Shown here one piece after another: positions 1 to 10,990 of a stretch of 64,000 bases of DNA. Within the stretch, counting starts at the first letter, position 1; each line of letters opens with the position of its first letter. The stretch lies in the NCBI GenBank assembly GCA_948099385.1, contig CANUEZ040000117.1:2466001-2530000 (forward strand), given 5' to 3'. The translations under genes and the position numbers were made by a program. The notes below the pieces were generated by a model. It was not told where the DNA came from. It saw only the letters and a program-made list of their open reading frames with translations, and searched no databases. This stretch comes from Fasciola hepatica (lineage: Eukaryota > Platyhelminthes > Trematoda > Plagiorchiida > Fasciolidae).

Positions 1-1205
1 ACGGTAAAGAACTCTTAGTATTCGTTTTGTGGACCGGTCCAGGTAGCTTCACGGTTTTAAAGCAAACTGGCGAGTTTTTGAGTATATCGAATACGACAAA
101 ATTATCACTGGAAGGCCAATTTTAGACCAGTACTGCCCTGTTTCAGCGTTTATAGGATGACTGTCCCTCGCTTGAGTTAGTGCACGTTCAACACCATTAT
201 TTCTCTATTACCGCGCGTTTCATGGCTCTTTTCTTTGGATATACCGTGTCACTCAGAAAGATCGTACAAGCGGGAGCATCGATCGGCCTTGTCATACTTT
301 GGTTAGATTTCACCGCAAGCCTTACAGAGAATTCGGTATGACGAATCACATTCATCTACTGCCTTGCGTTTCATCAAGTAGTTACACAATGAATCTCTAT
401 CAATTGGATCAAAGTTCACTTGGATATTCAGGGGAACGTGCAGTGTTCGAATTGCCGAAACGGAATTGTGAATCACATTGACTAGCACATAAATGTATTG
501 TTCAATAAGCATGCAAATTAAGGCGTTTTTATAGGCAATACAAATACAACGATACGCATAAGTACGCAGCATTCGGGTCGCAAGCGCATGATTAGTCATC
601 ATAAGGTAATTGAATGTTGTAAGAAAACAGAGTTCGATCGAACGCGTGGACCTTCACAATCGATGGGCATAGTATGTATTCACAGTCTGAAATGGAATGA
701 ACTGTGTTCACATAATTTTAGTTCTGTGAAAATTTCCTTTGTTATCGGTCACGTGTCGGACTAAGTGAACTTTGCCTTGGACTAAAATTCAAATATTGAG
801 TTATTCACAGAAACAACACAGCAAGTTATAACTGGCATTTGTAAAGTATTGTGGTGATCAAGTATCTGCCGGTAGGTGAAAATCTGACTACTCTATCCAT
901 GACCGGTAGGAAACCTAACCAAATCCTCTTATATCTTACCCCCAAGAGCTCAAGTTAACCCACGGTGTATATTGGATACTGACCACTATACTTGAAACAG
1001 TCACCTCAGGGCGAGAACAGTTTCTGAGTAATCTCATGAATTACTGATTGAAGAGATTATAATCTTGCATTCTTCCATCTATAAACCGGACCAGATGAGA
1101 TAATGTTTTGCTTCTTGAAATCTGAGTCTTTCTACGAACCATTAATTCTGTAACTGTCATTTTTCAAGGGGGTCAAAAGACCGATTGCTTTTCAGATGTG
1201 GTAGT
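1..1205. other. No gene recognised
   Basis: Only short ORFs on both strands (up to 99 codons at 303-602 on the minus strand), with no domain pattern, splice-consistent chain or recognisable repeat. Confidence 0.5.
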
Positions 1206-1207
1206 AA

Positions 1208-1415
1208 TATGCATGCCGTTACTGTTACTGCTATTACTACTACCACAAGTGGTACTACTGCTCCTAAACCTCGACTATTATTGACGCCGTTGCCACTCCT
1301 ACCCCCACTGCTACTCCGGTTACTGCTACTACTACTAATACTGCGCCGATGACGACGACTACTGCTGCAGCGACTGCATACTCAGCTGCTGTTACTACCC
1401 CGATTACCATGTTGA
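1208..1415. repeat. Degenerate ACT/TAC trinucleotide-rich tract
   Basis: About 200 bp dominated by imperfect repeats of the ACT/CTA/TAC type (TACTACTACCAC, GCTACTACTACTAATAC, GACGACGACTACTGC). It behaves like an old, mutated trinucleotide microsatellite. A long acyclic run of T/A/C/G-rich codons would give a low-complexity peptide on either strand, but no ORF of note exists. Confidence 0.7.
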
Positions 1416-1419
1416 GTCA

Positions 1420-2700
1420 TTTTCATTTACAAGCTTGAAGCTCACTTTGAAGAGGGAGGTGATGTTGTGTAGTCTTACTACCCGTCAGACCACTGACGGT
1501 GTCATTACAAAGCGGGCAAACTTAGTGATCGGACATTCGATACCACCATCACACGCGCATGCACGCATGTACGCAAATCACTGTGACTTTACCTGTGCCA
1601 CGGACAGTTTGCTCTAGCCAATCAGACTTTGGCGCTGAGCCATACGTGCTTGTTGATTCGTTGCTGATGGGCTGCCATGCTTCACCGCACTCGATCCAAT
1701 GTAATGCTTGCACTTACCAATAGATTATTTACATGCTTACTAATCCATTCTTAAACGCATTTGTTGCTCCTTTAATTCCGAACACAGCACACCCCAAATT
1801 AAAGAGAAATACCTCCACCTGTGACTCGACTGAAATGAAACAGTTCGCCTCTATGGACCCGTTGATCCATCACTAGCGCACTTTGTGCCTTGACCTTCGA
1901 GACTACTTATGCTGTGTTTACATTTCAGAATATCAAATCATTTATCATGCCGTATCAAAGCTCAGTTCACAACTGAAAACCATGGGAGCTAGGCCGAAGG
2001 GAACGATCGTGAGCTGAACACGTAGCCATCAGTCTGTCTTGGCTGGTTCTCAAAGGTTTACTGAACATCAACACTACATGATATAGCACCCTTACATCAC
2101 CGACTTCTCAAGGGTTACGACCCACTGATCGCACAGTGATGGACGACTACTCTGTGGGTACTCCGAGGGACGACAAAGGGACTGCGTCACAAATAACCTA
2201 CGTGGACTAACTACTTGACCAGTATGAGTGGTAGGGAACTTGAATTTTCCAATAAACTAATCACCATGCATTACCAACGCTCCTACTACTCCAACATAAT
2301 GTGTTATGCTGCACTGTAGTCAACACCGATGCCATGACTTTTTCAAATTGCTGTTAGTAAAAATCCACAGTTTCTCGGGGCAACATGTCAAGCCAAAACT
2401 CATCACGCAAGGAAGATAAATGGCGATTCTTATTAACAATCATTATTGCATATTACAATTTCATAAAGCTAAATCTAGCTTTCCAGCTGTTTCGCATATA
2501 TGACAAATTGGATAACTGAGACAAATGTTTATTGTCTATTTTATTTTTGCCGTCCCTTCATGAGCATCCGATGAAGAAAATGGGTAGCACGGAGCAAGCT
2601 GGCACGTAGTCAGAGTGCCGACAAGCAGTCCAGTGCGATCAGAGGTCTCAAACGCAACGGTTGCTATTTTAGTATTCCGGATACCAGGTATTAACTAGAT
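1420..2700. other. No gene recognised
   Basis: Short ORFs only (the longest is 60 codons at 1,435-1,617). No repeat family, RNA gene or coding motif was identified. Confidence 0.45.
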
Positions 2701-2707
2701 CCCGAGA

Positions 2708-2887
2708 ATGACCAATAGAACGGGCAACAAAGCAAAAGTTTCCGAAGCTTGCCGAAAGACGGTTAAATTCGATGGAATAGGTGAAGGACGTTTTGTATTG
2801 AAACAAGTTCGCTCACGTTTACGTTTGGGAGCGACACTGGACGAGATACTAGCTAAACGTTCAACCGTCCGCAAGCAGAGCAGTTGA
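2708..2887 (+). CDS. Small ORF of 59 codons, protein-like, unknown
   Basis: ATG at 2,708 to TGA at 2,885, with an in-frame TAG four codons upstream. The product is basic and amphipathic, with no low-complexity stretch; its middle reads KFDGIGEGRFVLKQ and then RLRLGATLDEILAKR. Composition and absence of rare residues look more like a real protein segment than neighbouring random ORFs. I do not recognise the family. A possible acceptor (TATTTTTCAG) lies just after it at about 2,902, followed by an open frame with NCPYCKQ up to 3,130 (2,903-3,130), but I cannot connect the two. It may be an exon or a remnant of a mobile element. Confidence 0.25.
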   Translation: MTNRTGNKAKVSEACRKTVKFDGIGEGRFVLKQVRSRLRLGATLDEILAKRSTVRKQSS

Positions 2888-3319
2888 AGGTGTATTTTTC
2901 AGTTGGCGGAAACCAATTGTCCGTACTGCAAGCAAGCAAACAACACACAGCCCTGTGACATCGAACAACATACAAACCGCTCAAACCTAAGTGCTAGTTG
3001 GTTGTGTTTTTCTGTGGTAATTTTTGGTCATGAATTTACACATTCAAATTTAGTCACTCCAGGTCGCTACTCTGTTGCAGTTTATTGTAATGAAGTCAAT
3101 TTAGTTCTAGCGATGGGCAGGAGAGATTAAAGTCACGTAGTAAATCGACTGTTTACGAGCTTTGATTCTGAGCTGGCGAAGAGTAGGCGCTGATCGCCGC
3201 CCATGACCACACCCTTAACGGGTTACTGAAATATAGCTTATTTGATGATTCTCCCATTCATCAAAACAGATAGAAGACATAAATTGCGAGATGCAAGCAT
3301 TTCTTTTATTCTTCTCAAT

Positions 3320-4790
3320 CGCGTACTTAAAGCATGCGAATTCGTATTCGAATGGGGCACAGAGCAAAACAATGGAATAGACAGTGTCGAAAGAAATTAG
3401 GAAGCGATTCGGTAAGCCTGACTGGGTACCGCCACGGCAAGTTCACATTGTGGGTCAAAAGTTTCTGTACGCACAGTGGAGGCCTAAGTCCAATTGTCAA
3501 CACAGCCTCACAAAAAGCTGGCAGTTTTGGGCTCCTATTCCATGCAATCACTCGGAGCGCTTGACTCGGATCAATCCGATGACGAAAGGTCACAAGGTGT
3601 TTCACGATCGATGAAGCCGAGTTTCTTGCCGTTGTCCGGGAGGAGGATGACTCATCCACTACATTAATCACTTCGGTACATGCTTCCCCATTCTTTGACT
3701 GAGACACCGATCCGTTCTGCCTATATAGGTGTCACCGCAGCTGCAAGTGAACTGATAAATGACGTGAGAAGCATTCAGGTTCGTGACACTGTTTGAGTGG
3801 GCTTGGAGGTTTAGTCGTTTGGTGGTTTGCGAAATCTGTAATTCAGCCGCCAAGTAGGTGCGCTTTAGAGCACACATTGGATTTTGGCTAATCCGATTGA
3901 ACAGATGATCCCATTTAAATGGTAACACTAGAGTAACTCGTTTTTTCTCGACCGCGTTGATTTGTACTATCTTAGGCCTTTCTCTTTTGTGGATCTCAGT
4001 GAACTTATCAAGGTATCCATTGGCAAAATGTGTTTGGGTTAAGAACTCTTCCTCCTTTTGCCGTAGGTCTACACTGCAGATTTTACGCGCACCGCGGAAC
4101 AGGGTTTTGACCAAGCCGCTTTTTTGGGCAACTGGAGCGAAACTGGAGACCTGAATGTACTGTCCACTCCATGTTGCTTTACAATGAATGGTCTTCTGGA
4201 TTGTTCCATCTGCACGTCTTGTGATCATGATATCCAAAAAAGCGAGACTCTTACCACTCTGTTTCACATGTGATTGATAAGTTGGGATGTATGGTGTTCA
4301 CCAGGTTAAAGGACTTAGTAAACCGTTCTTCCTTAGGGAAAATCAAATATCATCGGTGCAACTCTTGTACAGGGTAAACTGGATGATATTCTGATGTGCA
4401 TTTTTCCCAATCATTCCCGGAAAGATATCTTCCAATATGGGTCCAAGAGGGCTACCCATTGCAACACCATCAATCTGTCTGTAGGATTGTCCTTCAAAAT
4501 CAAAACGTACATTTTCTGAGAATGAAGTCCAGGATGTATGTAACAGGAATCTGTATCGTGGGTTTGAGTGTTGCTACTACGTTGCATAAATACTCTACCG
4601 TTTCTCTTAGGGATACATTGGTGAGAATTGAATCAACACCTAAGGAAAACATTTTTTGGGAACTCATGGATATTCGCTCCAGGATATCTGATAGTTCAAA
4701 GGAGTCCTTTAGATAGTGTGATGTCATGTGCTTTCGGATAGGACATAGAATACCCACCAACCAGCGTGCTCTACACTCAGAAGCTTCGCC
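3320..4790 (-). mobile_element. Penelope-like retroelement, 5'-truncated, frame-broken
   Basis: Read on the minus strand: RT remnants at about 4,760-4,440 (DSFELSDILERI, then a TNV-L-RETVEYL stretch, then QIDGVAMGSPLGP), a decayed catalytic box, then a 199-codon open stretch (4,267-3,668). That stretch holds the RT thumb region and ends in a GIY-YIG nuclease core (VIYQFTCSCGDTYIGRTDR). A further frame, 3,707-3,327, continues the nuclease tail (ASSIVKHL, RVIAWNRSPKLPAF, LRPPLC). RT plus C-terminal GIY-YIG is the hallmark of Penelope-like elements, which are abundant in flukes. At the catalytic position about 4,350 the usual YVDD is CTDD and the next-but-one codon is a stop, so this copy is dead. 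The left part of RT is missing. Confidence 0.9.
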
Positions 4791-5210
4791 CGAGTTACTA
4801 TATTTGCAGCTACTAGAAGAAAACTCCTGTGCCTGATTCTACCATTCACACGCATTTCACAAATACGGGTACTCCTTAACTTACGAACGAGTTGCGCGAC
4901 CAACGACTGTTCGTAACGTAAAATGTTCGTGAGTCGTTATTCAACGTCATTGTAGGTGGAACTAAACTGTATTCAAATTTGTATGCTTTAGTATGCATCA
5001 TATTAACTCAATACACAAGTGCAAGTTGGCACTTTTTTGAGGCGGTGAAAAACCCCGTTACCTGTGTTAAATGTTTCGCCTAAAAAATTCCCGGGAAAAA
5101 GAAAGTACAAAGAACTAGGAGGAAACTGGAGCTCAGAGAACACAAATTGAACTTCCGGTCCTCTTCGTTCGTATGTAGGGACGAAAGTAAATAGAAGATA
5201 GAGGAGGGTC
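4790..5210. other. No gene recognised
   Basis: No coding pattern or known repeat identified between the Penelope remnant and the GC-richer block that follows. Confidence 0.4.
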
Positions 5211-5580
5211 TGTAGACAGACTTACACCTGCTGGCTTACACAGCTTTGAAGTTGGTCATGCCTCGGCCCGGACGGTGCTGACCGATAAGATCTCTCTAGG
5301 CTGCGATAGGCTTTGCTTAGCCTGGGCCGAATGCACGCGTCGCTTACGCTTGCGCATGCGTGTAACTCAGACGGACTCTATTGGTGTGCACGCGGTAAGC
5401 GTGCTGGTTGATCAATAAACCCATCACGTGATTATTTCCTGTTCTGTTGGAGACAACAAAAGATAATACGCCTGAAGCATACGCGGTGGAGACTGTGTTC
5501 TACTCTAAAGCTGTGTTCCTGACTTCGAGGTCTAAGACAGTCATCATAGAGGCAACCCCTTTTGTTGTCTGTGCACAGTA
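5210..5580. repeat. GC-richer block with 12-bp perfect inverted repeat
   Basis: Composition rises against the surrounding AT-rich sequence, with several CpG-containing words (GCACGCGTCGC, GCGCATGCG). AGACAACAAAAG at 5,451-5,462 is mirrored by CTTTTGTTGTCT at 5,559-5,570. This could be a small non-autonomous element or an LTR fragment. No coding sequence or clear target-site duplication was found. Confidence 0.35.
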
Positions 5581-7460
5581 AGTGCCCAATTCGAATGCTC
5601 AGTGATGATGAAGCAAAGCATTGGTCGGCCTGAGTTCCCTCTCAGACAGTTGATTATTAGTTACGGACGAGAATCAAAACTGAATCAGAACCCCCTTCCC
5701 TAATCTCCACTATCAGTACGGGTACCCGGAATTGATGTTAGGTGGCAGAAGATAAAGTTAGAGAGGGTTTGAGTCTGAGATGAAACTTGGGACAAACGTT
5801 CAATATCGCTTCCTTGAGTGCTCAAAGAATCAGGTGGCATGAATGTGACGTGGATGTTTTCTACTATTTTACCGTTGTATTAGCCAGTTTAGAATAGGAG
5901 TGCAATCATCGAAAATTCAGTGTTTATCCTGTGTCGAGAGGATTATATAGTCTTTATTCAGTTGGGTGAAGGTGTACGATTCATTTAACCGTATGTCCTT
6001 CAGTAGGGACTGATGCAACCAGAGTATCTGAAGTATCGCATTATCAGAATTTATTCAGAATCAATCGTTTTTAACAGAGAGCAGAAACGAACCGTAAAAC
6101 ACTTCATAAGAATAACTTTTGCTTCTTCGACTCACGAATACAATTCCCTTAGGCTACAAAGAAGAAATATTTAGGAAGACGGTAGTACGATGTACCATAG
6201 TATATGCATACATATGAAGTACTCTATCGTAACTTTAAATGTATTACCCTGGTTAGTAACAGACAGCAGTTACAATGATCAGACACATACTACTCAGTGA
6301 CATTAGATGCTGTTGTATGCTGGATGCAGCCCTCTTTCGCGGGATATAGAAATAAAATTCGCTGATCTGGAGATCAATAGATTTGTAAGCAAGCTTCAAC
6401 AATTACACTGAAGAAGGTGGGAGTGACAATCCAGGTCTGGGCTTTATAACACAAACGTTTGGTTCCTTGGTCAAAAACCATCTTTCTGGGCCAACACATT
6501 CGGGAATTCCTGGTCACAGGTATGCAGTCAATCTTTTGGTTCTACGTATATCTTATTTTATGGGTAAATCTGCCACTCTGTTCTCAACTATCTACCCTTA
6601 GTTAAATCCATTGTCCAGTCAGGTAACACAAACTTACAGCTGTGCATTTTCTTGTACAACTGTCGATATCAATGATTCTACTGAGGACATCAACTGAAAA
6701 CCTGGTTTCCATTGGTTACATCTAATCGATTTCACGGCTGCGACGGAATAAAAGCACGACCGACCGGCTTGTATATTGGAAATAAACAGAACACAAAAGA
6801 AAACTTATTTACACAAAAGTGAGTATCGAGTGATTTTGCAACCGGGGTTCCTGTTTCCTATGCATGCATCGTCATATTTTCCATCACGTCCGGCTCTTGG
6901 TTGCCTAGAGATAATCTAGTAAATGACGTCTATCTGACTGTCAAACATGCAGAATGAAGCCGGTATAATTGTCTTGTAATTTCCGGACTTAGTTGTGTAT
7001 AAAGATGCCAAATATATTCTATTTTCAACTGAAGCTTTTATGTGGAAAAAGTGAATTGAGTTGGAATGTTTAATCCCCTAGATCCTTTTGATAAGAATGG
7101 AAAGAAGACAAAGGGTGTGAGATGCTAGCATTCTGTCTACTTTTCTCAATGGCCTTTGTAAAACATGTCAGTTTCTATGTGGTACGATTCATATATCCCC
7201 ATTTCCGAGGAAAAATAAGGTTAGTTGAGGTCTGTATGCTTTTTTGAAAGCACCAACTTATCACAATTCAGCTCTGTGTGAAATGGCTTTAGTATTTGAC
7301 TCAGAGGTTCAGTGCGTATTTTCCAGCAGAAAGTAGTCTGTGGTTGAATGTTGGTCTTAGCTTGCAAGTCAAATCACATGGCCGTTTAACCAGTGAGGCT
7401 AAATACTGACTAGAGGTCTGCCTTTGGAGCAGACACTTCATCGGATCAGGTTACCGTGAC
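5580..7460. other. No gene recognised
   Basis: No ORF of 60 codons or more on either strand and no recognisable repeat family. Confidence 0.5.
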
Positions 7461-7464
7461 TGAG

Positions 7465-7690
7465 ACGTGTTACACATGTTCACAAGAAAAAGCACTCCAC
7501 AAACATTGATCTGCGAGACAGGTACTGTTTAGACGATAAGCCAAAAAGGTCAGTATATGACATGGCAAAAGGTATGGAAACTCAGTCGGTAAACTTGGCC
7601 GGATAGGTCTTGTTAAGCTCTCAGACTGGGGCCCACGAGATCCGCCCACTAACTGGTTGAAACCATTTGATGGTATGGTTTTTTGCTGCG
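7465..7690 (+). mobile_element. RTE-like LINE, 3'-end fragment
   Basis: Broken frames on the plus strand read VLHMFTRKSTPQ, then MTWQKVWKLSR and, after a frameshift, GRIGLVKLSDWGPRDPPTN. This is the C-terminal end of RTE-like polyproteins (LGHVLRM..., MTWxKxMK, LPGWGPRDPxxxWLETL). The nucleotide sequence closely follows 51,122-51,220 in this window. Only the last part of the element remains, as expected for 5'-truncated LINE insertion. Confidence 0.8.
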
Positions 7691-7925
7691 ATTTGAGGCG
7701 TACTTGTTCTTGAACTCTTTCTTCGTCTGCATGATCTCCACTTGTAACATTTTTTGTTTTGCTTGATCAGTATGCTTCTATGGCAATGCGAGGTTACAAC
7801 TGGAGCTAGAGCACAGTAGTGTAAATTTTACGTTTAGAAGAACAAACCTGGAACCAAATGAGGCGAAGTTTCCACCCTAGTACTTCCAGGCGTTGGTAGT
7901 TAAATACTGTTATACACTTACCTAT

Positions 7926-8035
7926 AAACTGGTGGTGGTCGAGCGGTTTGTAATTCTGAATAACAAGTCAGAGGCATGAATGAAGTTCAAACCCTGTCCT
8001 AACCAACTGACTTTTGTGATAAAGGGTATGCATTG
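7926..8035 (+). repeat. tRNA-derived SINE head (group A-like), degraded
   Basis: GGTGGTCGAGCGGTTTG resembles a tRNA A box, and GTTCAAACCC about 45 bases later resembles a B box. The head matches the SINE head at 63,916 (GGTGGTCGAGTGGTTT). The tail is not recognisable. Confidence 0.55.
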
Positions 8036-10760
8036 TTGTTTCACCACTGAGTTAATAACAAAGTTTTCAAATCAGAAATTATTTTGAAAAACTGTTTCTC
8101 TAGTTGAATGACCACAGTTCATGAAGGACACTCTCAAGCACGGCGTCCGACTTTTCGATATGAAAATGCAAGTGGATTTTCTATTACATGAGATTCAGGC
8201 TCCTCGTGCCAACAATACATTCTATGAACTTAGAAGACAGCTGCTCATTTTTAAAAGTGCAGAATTATATTAGCTGTTAGGGAATGAATGGGGCAGTTTA
8301 TTTTATCCACCAAGGTTAAAATAAAGTCGATGGTTTTTATCAGGATGGGATAAGTATCGGATTGCAATAATCCATTTTTCATCCAGCCACTGATTACGTC
8401 ATAAATTGCGACATCCGGCTGCGGTTGTGTGGAAAACGTTTTCGTTTGTATAGGTTAGTCAATGCCTTGGCAGTGCACAACATGGCTCTTCTGGCCTGAT
8501 TAGAAAGATTGATCGGGGCGTCGCAGATGACTCAGAATGACTCTTCATTGATATCCGCTGAATGTCTGATGTTGGAAAATTGTTCCATGAATGGTCCTCG
8601 TTGGTCTTTTCTTCAACCACGCCTGACCGGTTTTCCATATTCTCATGATCAGCAGCCCACTGACAAGAGCAATGTAACCGGCTCCATTAGAGCAGCTTAA
8701 TTGGTTAAATGCATATCGACGTGATCGACAGAGGTGGTTGCTCGGTGAGCTGTTGATGGTTGATTGAATGGACTCATCTGATTGTTGAATTTGGTCTTCG
8801 TTGCCATTCTGTTTGATAACACGACTAATAAAGCCCACAAAAATTGCGAGACAATTTTCGAATCCATGCAGTTGTATCCTACTTGGAATTCCAGAATCCA
8901 GGAGAACTCCAAATTCCAATAATGTCACCCTACTTATGGATGAACTGTAATCCAAATGGTCAAACGAACCAGACAGCCCGTCAAACCACAACGGAACCGG
9001 ACTCACGTGAACCACCACGTCGAGTCATGTTGGCTGCAGTCAAACAGAGTTTATGGCATCCAAAAGTACCGACAATTCAGCGAATCGATCGGGATAATAC
9101 CAACGGACTACTTCCGGAACAGCACTGTCGTACCTCACTAGAACTCACTCCTGGTAAATCGTTCGCTTTGTTTCGTATCACAAAATACTAACCAACTTTG
9201 TGAACTGGTTTCATTCTCTGAACCGGATACAATATCGTATTCCACTCGATATGTAGCTTACCACTTCAGAAGCCGGGTCAACGGGAATTTGGGGTCTAGC
9301 AAGTTGGTCGTAGTAGAGTGTTGGAAGCCTCTATCATTTGCGATTTAAGCAATTCGAACCTAGCAACTATCTGTCATACCGGGGTTAATTAGCGATCCGC
9401 CGTCTACCTTCTCGTTTCCACACCTGACTTATTGGGATCTAAAGTGGTTCACTACTCCAAGTCCCGTGGTCATTGTTCTCGGCTATCTTTGATGGTATGC
9501 CTCTTTCGTAGCACTCATTGATAATTCTTGAATAAGAATGTGTCCAATAGTGACTCACTAAGTAACAACTCGGAAGTTATACCTTAGGACCGTGCAATCA
9601 CCAATTAGTTTTGGTGATATGTAGAGAGCTCTGTTATTTTCTGACAAACCATCGTGGTGGACTCAGTGGAGCTTTGTCTGACTAAGTAATTCGAGTCTCA
9701 AGGTCATCGTTGCCGGCTGTTCTCACTAGGACTATGAACTCTTGCGACTAAGCAGTTCCTTTTGCCGACCACGAAACTGAACCGGTAATAATGTTAATAA
9801 TAATTTTCATTATTAATGAGGAGAAAACAGGTGTTTATTCAACTGTCGGACCTTTAAATAAATACAAATTGCGAAAGTTTCTACGTGGAATAAATATCAC
9901 GGACCAAACCAAATATATTTGGCGATTTAGTACAGTATTTTCCACAGATTAAGAGACAAGCATTAAGGTCGATTAGCCTTACATCATCATCAATTGGGTC
10001 AACCCATGAAGTCAGTGGAACGTCTGATATGTTGACTCTAAATAGTTGTTCTTAGCGTGCGCACGAATTGCAGTGAGTGGTACACACAGACCTGTCGTCG
10101 TAAAGACCTAGAAATGTGTACTTACCTAACGGAATGAAGAAGTGGTCAGACGGGCTTAATGCGCACACTTCGATCCATTCTCGTGATGTGATGTCTGCAT
10201 CACACCGAATAGGGCACAAGAGCGTACCAACTGATTATTAGCTTTGGGCAGCTCTTTGTCGTCCGGTCAGCTTCAACCTAGAACAGTGATGAATGAATAG
10301 GCTGTCCATAGAACTAACAGGGCAAAACGAAAATGTCCCCGGAAGGAAGTAATGGGAGGTAGGAATAACTAGTTTAAACCCAGGGAACAAAAATCCCATT
10401 CGCAGGAGAAAAACTACCAACAATAATAATGATCGCAGGCACATTGTAACGATAAAACTTACCGATGCAACACAACAGAGATCGAGAAACTGGGTTAAAA
10501 AGAGGTCTTGAGAAAAGGAGACTTTCGGATGATATCATTGCTGAGGTATGTTGTTATGGATGAGAATTCTGCAGCAACACTCGTTCGCATTAAAACAATA
10601 CTGGGATCTGAAAGTTCCGGGTTGACCATTAGCGTGACCCTCATTGATCAACCCCTTTGTTGCCATGACTACAGCATGAAAATACTTAAAATCCAATAAA
10701 CAAAATGCAATAGGGTTAACATCGAGACAAAGTGCACCCATTAGGCAGAACGGTTTTTTC
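8036..10760. other. No gene recognised; unassigned 157-codon ORF on minus strand
   Basis: The longest frame is 9,018-8,545 on the minus strand (157 codons), with a hydrophobic stretch near GYIALVSGLLIMRIW. On the plus strand 8,844-9,191 is also open. I recognise no domain, splice chain or repeat. Frames of this size can arise by chance in 64 kb, so no gene is called. Confidence 0.35.
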
Positions 10761-10764
10761 ATAC

Positions 10765-10990
10765 ATGATTGCGCTTGAGTGCAGTGGAAGAGGCATATAC
10801 CTCATAGCCACGAGGGCCTACTGCACTATTAGGGATAACCGGTAATCTAATCCTGAGACTTGGAGTGGCGAAAAACCATATAAGGTCCCAATGTATTAGG
10901 TGTGGTAATGATCCGGACGCCAGCGGATTACTGTCTACTACAACAGACTTCGAGAAACTCTGTGATGTGAATCTGCGTTGAGGGAAACAG
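10765..10990 (-). repeat. tRNA-derived SINE, group A, diverged
   Basis: Matches the minus-oriented SINE at 61,930-62,215 over its body: CCTCATAGCCACGAGGGCC, GCACTATTAGGGATAAC, TGAGACTTGGAGTG, GGATTACTGTCTACTAC. Head and poly-A end are degraded. Confidence 0.75.

Noticed and set aside
1208..1415. CRISPR-like or tandem repeat array
   Set aside because: Only an imperfect trinucleotide tract with no regular spacers; the genome context is animal.
7926..8035. Functional tRNA gene
   Set aside because: A- and B-box-like words are present, but no cloverleaf with matched acceptor arms could be drawn, and the head matches the SINE family.
8545..9018. 157-codon minus ORF with hydrophobic stretch as a possible membrane protein
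   Set aside because: No homology recognised, a competing open frame exists on the other strand, and no splice partner was found.
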